This document shows, one piece after another, positions 54,425-63,928 of a stretch of 64,000 nucleotides of DNA (within the stretch, counting starts at the first letter, position 1; each line of letters opens with the position of its first letter). Both the position numbers and the translations under genes were made by a program. This stretch comes from Amycolatopsis sp. GM8 (GTDB taxonomy: Bacteria > Actinomycetota > Actinomycetes > Mycobacteriales > Pseudonocardiaceae). Location: assembly GCF_021653975.1 (NCBI RefSeq), contig NZ_JAJKFK010000001.1, positions 1,332,863-1,396,862 on the forward strand. Reading direction: 5' to 3'. The notes under the pieces are model-generated. The model saw nothing but the letters and a program-made list of their open reading frames with translations, had not been told where the DNA came from and did no database searches.

Positions 54425-55453
54425 GTGACGTCCTACCTTGCACGTACGAATCGCTACGACGGGATGGCCTACCGCCGCACCGGCCGTAGCGGCCTGAAAC
54501 TGCCCGCCATCTCCCTCGGCCTGTGGCACAACTTCGGTGACGACCGGCCGCTCGAAACTCAGCGCGCCATCCTGCGCCGCGCCTTCGACCTCGGGGTCAC
54601 GCACTTCGACCTGGCCAACAACTACGGACCGCCCTACGGCTCGGCCGAGGCCAACTTCGGGAAGCTGATGGCGCAGGACCTGCGGCCGTACCGGGACGAG
54701 CTGGTCATCTCCACCAAAGCCGGCTACGACATGTGGTCCGGACCGTACGGTGAATGGGGTTCGCGCAAGCACCTGCTCTCGAGCCTCGACCAGTCGCTGG
54801 GCCGGATGGGCCTGGACTACGTCGACATCTTCTACTCGCACCGCTTCGACCCGGAGACCCCGCTCGAAGAGACGATGGGCACCCTGGTTTCCGCCGTGCA
54901 GCAAGGAAAAGCGCTGTATGTGGGGATTTCCTCGTACAACGCACACCGCACCCGCGAGGCCGCGGCGCTGTTGCGCCAGCACGGCGTGCCGCTGCTGATC
55001 CACCAGCCGTCGTACTCGATGCTCAACCGGTGGATCGAGGAGGACGGCCTGCTCGACGTGCTCGCCGAGGAAGGTGCCGGCTGCATCGGGTTCGCGCCGC
55101 TCGCGCAGGGCCTGCTCACCGACCGCTACCTCAACGGCATCCCCGAGGGTTCCCGTGCCACGCAAGGGAAATCGCTCGAGCCGGACCTGGTCGAGCGGAC
55201 CCTCGACAAGCTGCGCGCGCTCAACGACATCGCGCAGCGGCGCGGGCAGACGCTGGCGCAGCTCGCGCTGACCTGGCTGCTGCGGGACCCGCGCGTCACG
55301 TCGGCGCTCATCGGCGCGTCCTCGGTGCGGCAGCTGGAGCAGAACATCGCGGCGCTGCAAGGGCCCGCGCTGACCGACGACGAGCTCACCGAGATCGACA
55401 AGTACGCCACCGATTCCGGTCTGAACATGTGGGCACGCTCCAGCGAGTCGTAA
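54425..55453 (+). CDS. Aldo/keto reductase (YghZ/MgrA type)
   Basis: A 342-residue NADPH-dependent reductase of the AKR14-like group, which reduces small aldehydes such as methylglyoxal and glyceraldehyde 3-phosphate. The catalytic Asp and Tyr are in THFDLANNYGPPYGSAE, Lys in VISTKAGYDMWSGPYGEWG and His in FYSHRFDPETPLEETM. The NADP-binding C terminus has ALIGASSVRQLEQNIAAL. The GTG start was chosen because it gives VTSYLARTNRYDGMAYRRTG, the usual N terminus. A metallo-beta-lactamase-fold gene follows 10 bp later. Confidence 0.9.
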   Translation: MTSYLARTNRYDGMAYRRTGRSGLKLPAISLGLWHNFGDDRPLETQRAILRRAFDLGVTHFDLANNYGPPYGSAEANFGKLMAQDLRPYRDELVISTKAGYDMWSGPYGEWGSRKHLLSSLDQSLGRMGLDYVDIFYSHRFDPETPLEETMGTLVSAVQQGKALYVGISSYNAHRTREAAALLRQHGVPLLIHQPSYSMLNRWIEEDGLLDVLAEEGAGCIGFAPLAQGLLTDRYLNGIPEGSRATQGKSLEPDLVERTLDKLRALNDIAQRRGQTLAQLALTWLLRDPRVTSALIGASSVRQLEQNIAALQGPALTDDELTEIDKYATDSGLNMWARSSES

Positions 55454-55463
55454 TGTCGGAGGC

Positions 55464-56074
55464 ATGACAGCACGGGTGCGCAACGTAGTGACTTCTGGTG
55501 TGTTCGAGCTCGACGGCGGCAGCTGGGACGTCGACAACAACGTGTGGCTCCTCGGTGACGACCGCGAGGTGTTCGTCATCGACGCGGCGCACGACGCGGA
55601 GGCGATCGCCGAGGCGGTGGGTGACCGGATCGTCCGGGCGATCATCTGCACGCACGCGCACAACGACCACGTCAACGCCGCACCCGAACTGTCGGAGCGC
55701 ACCGGCGCGCCGATCCTGCTGCACCCGGACGACCGGGTGCTGTGGGATCTCACGCACACGGGCGTCGCGCCGGATGCCGAACTAGAGGACGGGCAGATCC
55801 TGACCATCGCGGGAACGGATCTGTCCGTTCTGCACACGCCGGGGCACGCGCCGGGCGCGGTGTGCCTGTACTCGGCGGACCTGGGCGTCGTGTTCACCGG
55901 GGACACGCTGTTCTCCGGCGGTCCCGGCGCCACGGGCCGCTCGTACTCGGACCACCCGACGATCGTGAAGTCGATCCGCACCAAGCTGTTCGCGCTGCCC
56001 GACGACACGGTTGTCAACACCGGCCACGGCGAGTCCACCACCATCGCCGCCGAAAAACCCAACGTCCCCGACGC

Positions 56075-56078
<4 letters not shown>
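55464..56078 (+). CDS. MBL-fold metallohydrolase
   Basis: A 204-residue metallo-beta-lactamase-fold enzyme. The zinc motif THAHNDHV, then HTPGHAPGAVCLYS, FTGDTLFSGGPGATGRS and NTGHGESTTI supply the remaining ligands. This arrangement matches glyoxalase II-like or thioester hydrolases; in mycothiol-producing bacteria a related enzyme (Rv2260) is paired with the mycothiol-dependent formaldehyde dehydrogenase. Its partner here is the aldo/keto reductase just upstream, so a role in aldehyde detoxification is plausible inference. Its 3' end overlaps the convergent DUF309 gene by 4 bp. Confidence 0.87.
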
Positions 56079-57992
<1,914 letters not shown>

Positions 57993-58012
57993 GCAGGGGG
58001 CGGCGACACTCG

Positions 58013-59401
58013 TCAGCCGTGGTCCTCCAGCATTTCGGTGACCAGGGCGGCGATCGGCGAACGCTCCGACCGCGTCAGCGTGATGTGCGCGAAGAGCGGG
58101 TGGCCCTTCAGCTTCTCGATCACCGCGGACACGCCGTCATGCCGCCCGACGCGCAGGTTGTCGCGCTGCGCGACGTCGTGGGTCAGCACCACGCGTGACG
58201 CCGTGCCGAGCCGGGACAGCACGGTGAGCAGGACGTTGCGCTCCAGCGACTGCGCCTCGTCCACGATCACGAACGAATCGTGCAGCGAACGGCCACGGAT
58301 ATGGGTCAGCGGCAGGACTTCCAGCATTCCGCGGTCGAAAACCTCGTCCAGCACCTCCTGGCTGACCAGCGCCCCGAGGGTGTCGAACACCGCCTGCGCC
58401 CACGGCTGCATCTTCTCGGTCTCGGATCCCGGCAGGTAGCCGAGATCCTGACCGCCCACCGCGTAGACCGGGCGGAACACCACGACCTTGCGGTGCTCGC
58501 GGCGTTCCAGCACCGATTCCAGGCCCGCGCACAGCGCCAGCGCCGACTTGCCGGTGCCCGCGCGGCCGCCCAGCGAGACGATGCCGATGTCCGGGTCGAG
58601 CAGCAGGTCGAGCGCGATGCGCTGCTCGGCGGACCGGCCGTGCAGGCCGAACGCCTCGCGGTCACCCCGGACCAGCCGCACCTGCTTGTCACCGGTGAGC
58701 CGCCCGAGCGCGCTCGAACTGCCCCCCAGCATCCGCAACCCGGTGTGGCACGGCAGCTCGCCGATATCCGGCCGGCCGTACGCCGCGATGTCGATCGTGC
58801 CGTTCTGGAACAGCGCGTCGATGGCCTCCTGCGGCACGTCCACGTCCGCCATCCCGGTCCAGCCCGACGGCGTGACCTCCTGGGCGCGGTACTCGTCCGC
58901 GTCCAGACCGACCGCACCCGCCTTGACCCGCAACGGGATGTCCTTCGTCACGAGGGTGACGGTCCGGTGCTCGACGGCGAGGTTGAGCGCGCAGGCAAGG
59001 AGCCGGTGGTCGTTGGAGTCCGTCCGGAACCCGGGCGGGAGCACGGTGGGGTCGGAGTGGTTCAGCTCGACGTGCAGGGTGCCGCCGGCGTTGCCGATCG
59101 GCACCGGGGAATCCAGACGGCCGTGGGTGCGGCGCAGGTCGTCGAGCATGCGCAGGGATTCCCGCGCGAACCAGCCCAGCTCGGGATGGTGCCGTTTCGC
59201 CTCCAGTTCGCTGATCACGACCAGCGGCAGCACAACGGCGTGCTCGGCGAACCGGGTGACAGCCCAAGGGTCCGAAAGCAGGACCGAGGTGTCGAGCACA
59301 TAGGTGTGCCGCTGGATTTCGGGGGATAGCGGACCAGCCGCTGATTCTCCGGCGCCTTCCGCACCGGACGAGGCCTTTCGGGGCAAACGCTGCGCAGTCA
59401 C
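58013..59401 (-). CDS. phoH2: PIN-PhoH fusion protein (PhoH2)
   Basis: A 462-residue protein with an N-terminal PIN RNase domain (residues 30-190; acidic residues in [33 protein letters not shown]) and a C-terminal PhoH ATPase (Walker [15 protein letters not shown], Walker [13 protein letters not shown], then [18 protein letters not shown]). In mycobacteria PhoH2 is a sequence-dependent RNA helicase/RNase (Rv1095) with an upstream VapB-like antitoxin; none is encoded here. The GTG start has AAGGGAG nine bases upstream. The mRNA appears to have a long leader. Confidence 0.92.
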   Translation of the reverse strand: MTAQRLPRKASSGAEGAGESAAGPLSPEIQRHTYVLDTSVLLSDPWAVTRFAEHAVVLPLVVISELEAKRHHPELGWFARESLRMLDDLRRTHGRLDSPVPIGNAGGTLHVELNHSDPTVLPPGFRTDSNDHRLLACALNLAVEHRTVTLVTKDIPLRVKAGAVGLDADEYRAQEVTPSGWTGMADVDVPQEAIDALFQNGTIDIAAYGRPDIGELPCHTGLRMLGGSSSALGRLTGDKQVRLVRGDREAFGLHGRSAEQRIALDLLLDPDIGIVSLGGRAGTGKSALALCAGLESVLERREHRKVVVFRPVYAVGGQDLGYLPGSETEKMQPWAQAVFDTLGALVSQEVLDEVFDRGMLEVLPLTHIRGRSLHDSFVIVDEAQSLERNVLLTVLSRLGTASRVVLTHDVAQRDNLRVGRHDGVSAVIEKLKGHPLFAHITLTRSERSPIAALVTEMLEDHG

Positions 59402-59752
59402 GACGGCATCTCCCTTAGGCGTGGCACCACGCCCGCACTCGCTGGGCCGGGCACCGCCCTGGCTGACCGTTCGTCCTCCGACGCTGGTTCGCGTCAGCGG
59501 GCGCGGCCACGAGGGCCGGGTGCCGGCCCCCTCGTGCGTTGCGCGAACGACGTCACGGCTGGTACCGCCGTCGTCCCGTCAACTACTGCCACGTCCAGGG
59601 CCTCCCGCGATGACCCGCAAGGTCACGGACCATCACTTCGGAAGTTACCTGCGAATCCCGGATCGTGCAGGCAGCCAACGAGGTGATTCGCCAAGTTGTC
59701 ATCTCACCCACGGTAGATTTAACGTGACGGGGCAGCCACGTTCGGTGAGATG
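59402..59752 (-). other. 351-bp gene-free region upstream of phoH2 with leader hairpins
   Basis: This holds the promoter and probable 5' leader of phoH2. A stem CACGAGGGCCGG/CCGGCCCCCTCGTG (59508-59536, two bulged bases) and a GGCGTGG/CCACGCC hairpin nearer the start (about 59418-59433) are visible. No riboswitch class was recognised and no gene is supported on either strand. Confidence 0.5.
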
Positions 59753-60529
59753 TCAAGTACCGAATCGGCGGTGCCGCCAGGCGTAATCCCGCAGTGCACG
59801 CAGGAAATCGACCCGGCGGAAGGCGGGCCAGTAGGCCTCCGTGAACCAGAACTCCGAATGCGCGGACTGCCAGAGCAGGAAGCCGGAGAGGCGCTGTTCA
59901 CCCGAGGTCCGGATGATGAGATCCGGGTCGGGCTGGCCCGAGGTGTACAGATGCTCGGAGATGTGGTCGACGTCGAGGATCTTGGCCAGCTCGCGGATCG
60001 AGGTGCCCTCGTCGGCGTGTTGCAGCAGGAGCTTCTTGACCGCGTCCGCGATCTCCTGGCGGCCGCCGTAGCCGACCGCGATGTTGACCTCCATGCCGTT
60101 GCGCCCCTCGGCGCGCGCGGCGGCGGCCTTGAGGCTGCGCGCCATGTCGGCGGGCAGCAGCTCGAGTGCGCCGACCATGCGCAGTCGCCATGGCTTCTCG
60201 GGGCCGGCCAGTTCGTCGACGACGTCAACGATGATCTTCAGGAGTGCCTCGACCTCTTCCGGCGCACGCGAAAGGTTGTCGGTCGAGAGGAGCCACAGAG
60301 TGACGACCTCGACGTCGGCCTCGCGGCACCAGGACAGGAAGTCGGCGATCTTCTTGGCCCCGGCGCGATGGCCGTCCGCGACGTCGGCGAAGCCGGCTTC
60401 GCGCGCCCACCGGCGGTTGCCGTCGAGCATGATCGCGATATGTCGGGGGTGCTTGCCGGCAGCCTGCTGGATCAGCCGCTTGCTGTAGGCGGTGTAGACG
60501 AGACGGGACCCGATCGCGCGAAGACTCAC
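59753..60529 (-). CDS. uppS: Cis-prenyltransferase, Z-isoprenyl diphosphate synthase type
   Basis: A 258-residue (Z)-prenyl diphosphate synthase. The diphosphate-binding motif is HIAIMLDGNRRWAREAG, then LWLLSTDNLSRAPEEVEAL and the C-terminal RTSGEQRLSGFLLWQSAHSE followed by FWFTEAYWP. M. tuberculosis has two such enzymes; the one next to the hemolysin III gene (Rv1086) makes Z,E-farnesyl diphosphate. The same neighbourhood (trhA, then phoH2, fum, glpX) suggests this is the Rv1086 type. Chain length cannot be told from sequence alone. The GTG start (VSLRAIGSRLVYTAYSKRL) was chosen. Confidence 0.88.
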   Translation of the reverse strand: MSLRAIGSRLVYTAYSKRLIQQAAGKHPRHIAIMLDGNRRWAREAGFADVADGHRAGAKKIADFLSWCREADVEVVTLWLLSTDNLSRAPEEVEALLKIIVDVVDELAGPEKPWRLRMVGALELLPADMARSLKAAAARAEGRNGMEVNIAVGYGGRQEIADAVKKLLLQHADEGTSIRELAKILDVDHISEHLYTSGQPDPDLIIRTSGEQRLSGFLLWQSAHSEFWFTEAYWPAFRRVDFLRALRDYAWRHRRFGT

Positions 60530-60604
60530 GTCGGCCAAGCGTACGCAACTTGGTGTGAGGACGTGGTTCCGGCCACGGAGACTGGCATAAACCCTACGCT
60601 CCCG

Positions 60605-60616
60605 TAACCTCAAAGC
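60605..60616 (+). promoter_or_regulatory. Leaderless -10 element for trhA
   Basis: TAACCT, six bases, then the GTG start at 60617. It is the same hexamer and spacing as the elements at 2419 and within the iron box at 18368. Confidence 0.5.
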
Positions 60617-61282
60617 GTGACCGTTGCTGAGCCTGTCGTGCAGGACACTCGCCCGCGCCTTCGCGGTCATCTGCATTTCTGGTCGTTCTTCGGCGCGCTC
60701 ATCGGATCGGTGACGCTGGTGGCGCTGGCCGGCTCCACCGTGTCGGGCATCGCGGCGGTCGCGACCGCGGTGTACGGCGTGACGGTGATGGGTGTGTTCG
60801 GCGTGAGCGCCCTGTACCACCGGCGGCGGTGGAGCCCGCGCGGGTACAAGTGGATGAAGCGCGCGGACCACTCGATGATCTTCCTGTTCATCGCCGGGAC
60901 TTACACGCCCTTCACGGTGCTGTCCATGTCGAAGCCGACGGGCTGGGTGATCCTGGGCGTCGTCTGGGGCGGGGCGCTCGCCGGGGTCGCGCTGAAGATG
61001 CTGTGGCCGTCCGCGCCACGCTGGCTCGGCGTGCCGATTTATGTCGCACTGGGCTGGGTGGCGATTTTCGTCCTACCCGAACTGGCCCGGCACGCCGGCG
61101 TTGCCGCTTTGGTGCTTCTGTTGGTGGGTGGCTTGTTCTATACGGTGGGCGCGGTTTTTTATGGCACCCGCTGGCCCAACCACTGGCCGGAGACGTTCGG
61201 ATATCACGAGTACTTCCACGCCTGCACCGTCCTGGCGGCGATCTCCCACTACATCGCGATCTGGTTGGCGCTATACGCGTAG
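60617..61282 (+). CDS. trhA: Hemolysin III family membrane protein TrhA
   Basis: A 221-residue protein of the PAQR/hemolysin III family with seven membrane segments (FFGALIGSVTLVALAGSTVS; MIFLFIAGTYTPFTVLSM; and so on). Family motifs are HRRRWSPRGYKWMKRADHSM with the conserved His/Asp, FIAGTYTPF, and the terminal FGYHEYFHACTVLAAISHYI. In other bacteria TrhA acts in membrane energetics and lipid homeostasis. Its last nine codons (IAIWLALYA) form the attachment site of the integrative element that follows, and the gene is kept intact by the inserted copy. Confidence 0.93.
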   Translation: MTVAEPVVQDTRPRLRGHLHFWSFFGALIGSVTLVALAGSTVSGIAAVATAVYGVTVMGVFGVSALYHRRRWSPRGYKWMKRADHSMIFLFIAGTYTPFTVLSMSKPTGWVILGVVWGGALAGVALKMLWPSAPRWLGVPIYVALGWVAIFVLPELARHAGVAALVLLLVGGLFYTVGAVFYGTRWPNHWPETFGYHEYFHACTVLAAISHYIAIWLALYA

Positions 61283-61836
61283 GCGGGGTTTGGCTTATGG
61301 ACCATGATCAGGCCGTCACGCCGCCGCCTTTCCGACCGGGCGGCCTGGACGCACCATTCAACGGAGTTACCCCGACGCCTGTGTTCCGCGATGGTCCTAC
61401 CTTGAACACGCAGAGCGAGATCTTCGACTCTGATGCCCTCGGCATTCGGGCTGCCAAGGAGATCGATCGCGGCACGGTCCTGGTCGTAACGGGCAGCGGC
61501 TGCCCACGCCGCGGCGACCTGGTCTGGCTTCGCATCAGCGGTTGACCAGTCCACCCGCTTGCCGATCGCAAACTCGAACTGCTTCACGATCGTGGCTCGG
61601 TAACGCTCGGATGACTTCCAGTCGGTTTTATGAGACCGCCGCCGACGGAAAGCCTCGCGTTCTTTGCAGTTGAGCCCGAACTCACGTAAGCCCTCATCAA
61701 CGCGGTCAGTGACGTTTTTGATCTCGACGCTCCTAATCGGATCACGTAATCCTGCCACTGCCGCCTCCGACCCAACGTCGTCTCGACCAGAGAGAAGCCA
61801 CGCCAGTAAGGCTTTGTCCTCAGATTCTTGGCTCAC
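61249..61836 (-). CDS. Element-borne protein of unknown function whose 3' end is the attachment core
   Basis: A 195-residue protein starting GTG (VSQESEDKALLAWLLSGRDD) behind an excellent GGAGAGG site. It is hydrophilic and helical with a strongly basic middle (FRRRRSHKTDWKSSERYRAT) and no membrane segment. The last nine codons lie inside the 27-bp attachment repeat and the TAG stop is in trhA sequence. In the circular form, joining the two ends would give Ile-TGA one codon later, so the protein would end almost identically. I recognise no family. It lies between the integrase and the left attachment site, so an excision or regulatory role is possible but unproven. Confidence 0.7.
   Translation of the reverse strand: MSQESEDKALLAWLLSGRDDVGSEAAVAGLRDPIRSVEIKNVTDRVDEGLREFGLNCKEREAFRRRRSHKTDWKSSERYRATIVKQFEFAIGKRVDWSTADAKPDQVAAAWAAAARYDQDRAAIDLLGSPNAEGIRVEDLALRVQGRTIAEHRRRGNSVEWCVQAARSERRRRDGLIMVHKPNPAYAYSANQIAM
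61252..61278. repeat. Attachment-site repeat, left copy (inside trhA)
   Basis: A 27-bp sequence (begins CATCGCGATCTGG, ends GCGCTATACGC) identical to the copy at 63604-63630. It encodes the last residues of TrhA. One base after it differs (G here, C in the other copy), and both are then followed by TAG. Confidence 0.85.
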
Positions 61837-61938
61837 GTCAACCTCTCCTTTTTGATCAACTGGCGACGCTGCCCACCCATGACCGTACATGTGTTCGACT
61901 GGCATTCCTGGCAGCTCTGCGGCGTGTCTCGATATTCG

Positions 61939-62636
61939 TCAGGCGGCCTGCTCTCGGTCGACGTCCAGAGCGCTCGCGAAGAAAGCGTCCAGTGCACGCC
62001 GGGACCGCTCGTGACTCGTCGGCATCAGGTGCGTGTAGATGCGGAGAGTGAAGCCCGGATCCGAGTGGCCGAGGTACCCTGGCGGCGCCTTGATCGACTC
62101 TCCCGCATCGAGCAGGACCGATGCGTACAGGTGCCTGAGCGCGTGCATTCCATCGTCCCGAGTCGGCGCGGTGATCCCGGCACGCCTGAGCGCCGGGAGC
62201 CAAACGCTGAGCCGGAACCCGCCACGCTGGAAAGGCAGGCCGTCGTGATCCACCATCAGCAGGTTCACCGTCACCGGCTTCCCGTCGGGGTGAATCCACG
62301 GCAAGGTGATCGGAGTCGGCGGAAACTCTTCGGTGTACTCGTCCAACTCGCCGAGCAGGATGGCTCCGATCGGCACCTCCCGCGTCTTGCCCCCTTTTGG
62401 GAAGCGCGAAGGTCAGCACGTTGTCGACGATCCGGACCTGCCGCTCGACCCGCACAATGTTCCGCTCGCGATCTACGTCATCGAGCGAGAAGCCGAACAC
62501 CTCGCCCTGCCGCAGCCCTAGCCCCGCAGGCACTTTCACCGCAGGCCGATACCAGCGCGGCAAAGCCTTCAGCACCACTTGTGCACGCTCAGGCGACAAC
62601 GGCTGGACTCGGCGCTGATCCTTGGCTCTATGGGAT
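61939..62636 (-). pseudogene. int: Tyrosine-family site-specific integrase, truncated and frameshifted
   Basis: The catalytic domain of a phage/AICE-type tyrosine recombinase in two frames. The upstream frame has the first catalytic Arg region (GLRQGEVFGFSLDDVD) and runs to LTFALPK. The downstream frame resumes at REVPIGAILLGELDEY and has the His-x-Leu-Arg-His box (MHALRHLYASVLLDAG), LGHSDPG and the Tyr nucleophile region (LRIYTHLMP). One extra base in the A4 run (T4 at 62395-62398 on the plus strand) breaks the frame; without it PKGGKTREVP is restored. An in-frame TGA at 62637-62639 removes the arm-binding and core-binding N terminus. It cannot make a full integrase. Confidence 0.88.
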
Positions 62637-62746
62637 CAAAAGCGGCGCAAGCGCGCCGCTGGGCGGTCCGGCCTGGCCTCCCGCTCCGCTCCGGCAGCCG
62701 GCCGCCCGTCGATACCGCGCACCTACGTCTCCGCGGGCCAACACCG

Positions 62747-63079
62747 TTACGGCGCTTCGATCGTCGGTGGCTCGTCGAACCACGGCTGTGCGTCGCGACT
62801 TTCAACTTCGCGGTCCAACTCGTACCTGACCTGCCGTTGGACATTGCCGCGACGCGACCAGTACGTCCAGACGCCATCTTGCGCGCCGTCGACATAACGC
62901 CCATGCATGCACACCTGTGCGCCCTCGTCCCAGTACACGGTGTACGAACCGTGGAAGGTGCCATCGGGCAGCACATGCCAAACCTGCCTGAAGCCTTCAA
63001 ACTGCTTGTCCACCCGACGAAGGTCGCCTCGGTCCGTCACACGCCCAGCATGGCCGGACGCGCAACAGCCAACAAGCAC
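62747..63079 (-). CDS. MORN/YwqK-like repeat protein, possibly a truncated lipoprotein
   Basis: A 110-residue protein with MORN-type turns: PDGTFHGSYTVYWDEGAQVC, HGRYVDGAQDGVWTYWSRRG, and NVQRQVRYELDREV. Such repeats are found in YwqK-family proteins, some of which are annotated as immunity or antitoxin proteins. The start used is GTG, giving MLVGCCASG, which looks like the end of a lipoprotein signal (LVGC) with its N-region missing; an upstream in-frame stop prevents a longer form. It is a cargo gene of the element. The function is unknown. Confidence 0.6.
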   Translation of the reverse strand: MLVGCCASGHAGRVTDRGDLRRVDKQFEGFRQVWHVLPDGTFHGSYTVYWDEGAQVCMHGRYVDGAQDGVWTYWSRRGNVQRQVRYELDREVESRDAQPWFDEPPTIEAP

Positions 63080-63603
63080 CAGGGCTCTGCCCCGGACCCC
63101 GGCACCGCCTCAGAGATCAGCCGAACGGACCAGTCCGGTCATCGCCTCGCAGCGCGCCCGAGGGCTACCAGACCGGGCGGCATCGATCAAGGGCGCTTCG
63201 CGGCCTCCGGCAAACCCCTTGACCGGCACCACCCGGCCCGGCAGGGATGAACCCGCGCCCCGAGGAGATCACCTCAGCCCGGAGGAGTAGGGGAGGGGAC
63301 AGAGCCGTGCCCCCCGCGTGCCCCGAGGGACGGCGATCAGCGGTAAACGAAGGTCAACGGTGGGCAGGGCCGTGATCGACCCTGGGCATGAAAACCCGCC
63401 CCGACCTGCATCGGAGCGGCTTCCTGAAGGGGGGCCAGGGCCGGGGTCGAACCGGCGACCTTCCGCTTTTCAGTCAGGCCGTCTACAGGCCGTGTCGCGT
63501 CGGGCACAGGCGAGAACCCGCGAGAACTGACCACAAACATCAGCGCAGGTCAAAGCCGCTAAGAGCCGAGTTCGCCCAGGTCAGCTCGTTCTCGTGATCA
63601 AAT
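63080..63603. other. Gene-free right part of the element
   Basis: About 520 bp without a supported gene. It contains the tRNA-Phe fragment. The open frames seen here are short, use atypical codons, and one merely translates the tRNA fragment. Confidence 0.55.
63433..63473 (-). other. 3' fragment of a tRNA-Phe gene (attachment-site scar)
   Basis: On the minus strand the sequence reads CTGAAAAGCGGAAGGTC, which includes the GAA anticodon loop, then the T arm GCCGGTTCGACCCCGGC and the acceptor strand CCTGGCC. This matches the 3' half of actinobacterial tRNA-Phe. The 5' half (acceptor, D arm) is absent upstream, and no CCA follows. Elements such as pMEA100 of Amycolatopsis use the 3' end of tRNA-Phe as attachment site, so this is probably the scar of such an element. 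Confidence 0.75.
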
Positions 63604-63630
63604 CATCGCGATCTGGTTGGCGCTATACGC
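63604..63630. repeat. Attachment-site repeat, right copy
   Basis: Identical over 27 bp to the copy in trhA. It overlaps the 3' end of the next minus-strand gene, whose TAG stop (63623-63625) lies inside it. Confidence 0.85.
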
Positions 63631-63928
63631 CTAGCTCGGCATCCAGTTTTGCCGGCCAGTCTTCATCCGCCAGGCCGCTGGCTACGAGCACATCGCGCCA
63701 ATCGGCGCAGGCCAACTGAGCTGCCTCGTCGAGACGGTCCAGATCACCGTGCGCGAGGATTACCACGCCGCATAAGATCCGCTCGACCGCATGATCGTTC
63801 GCGGGATCAACGACGGGAAAACGCAGGTCGGACAGCACGCTCAGGACGAGATCCGCGTCTAACCCGAAGTCCGCGCATATCCGGCGGGTGAGGCGCTCAG
63901 AACATCGCAGCTCAGGCAGGCGGATCAC
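63623..63928 (-). CDS. Conserved-looking hypothetical protein, 101 residues
   Basis: A hydrophilic, helical protein starting GTG (MIRLPELRCSERLTRRICAD), with an acidic middle (VVDPANDHAVERILCGVVIL) and C terminus ACADWRDVLVASGLADEDWP. I recognise no family. Its final codons and stop lie in the right attachment repeat, so before the insertion it ended head-to-head with trhA. It overlaps the 3' end of an upstream gene by 17 bp, suggesting an operon running in from the right. Confidence 0.7.
   Translation of the reverse strand: MIRLPELRCSERLTRRICADFGLDADLVLSVLSDLRFPVVDPANDHAVERILCGVVILAHGDLDRLDEAAQLACADWRDVLVASGLADEDWPAKLDAELGV

Larger units (their letters stand above)
61252..63630. mobile_element. 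Decayed integrative element inserted at the 3' end of trhA
   Basis: About 2.35 kb between two 27-bp direct repeats. It contains an unknown gene, a truncated and frameshifted tyrosine integrase, a MORN/YwqK-like gene and a tRNA-Phe 3' fragment. Outside the repeats the chromosome makes sense without the insert: trhA on the left and a convergent 101-residue gene on the right would overlap at one shared sequence. No replication or transfer genes are left, so this is a remnant. Confidence 0.8.

Noticed and set aside
59402-59752. c-di-AMP (ydaO-type) riboswitch upstream of phoH2
   Set aside because: Hairpins are present, but the conserved blocks of that riboswitch could not be found in order.
62391-62400. 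Programmed ribosomal frameshift in the integrase at the A4G5 run
   Set aside because: Restoring the frame needs a +1 shift (skip one base), not the -1 shift these runs support, and the N terminus is missing anyway.
63337-63540. Small minus-strand protein containing EKRKVAGSTPALAP
   Set aside because: This string is what a tRNA 3' end gives when translated. The sequence is explained by the tRNA-Phe fragment.
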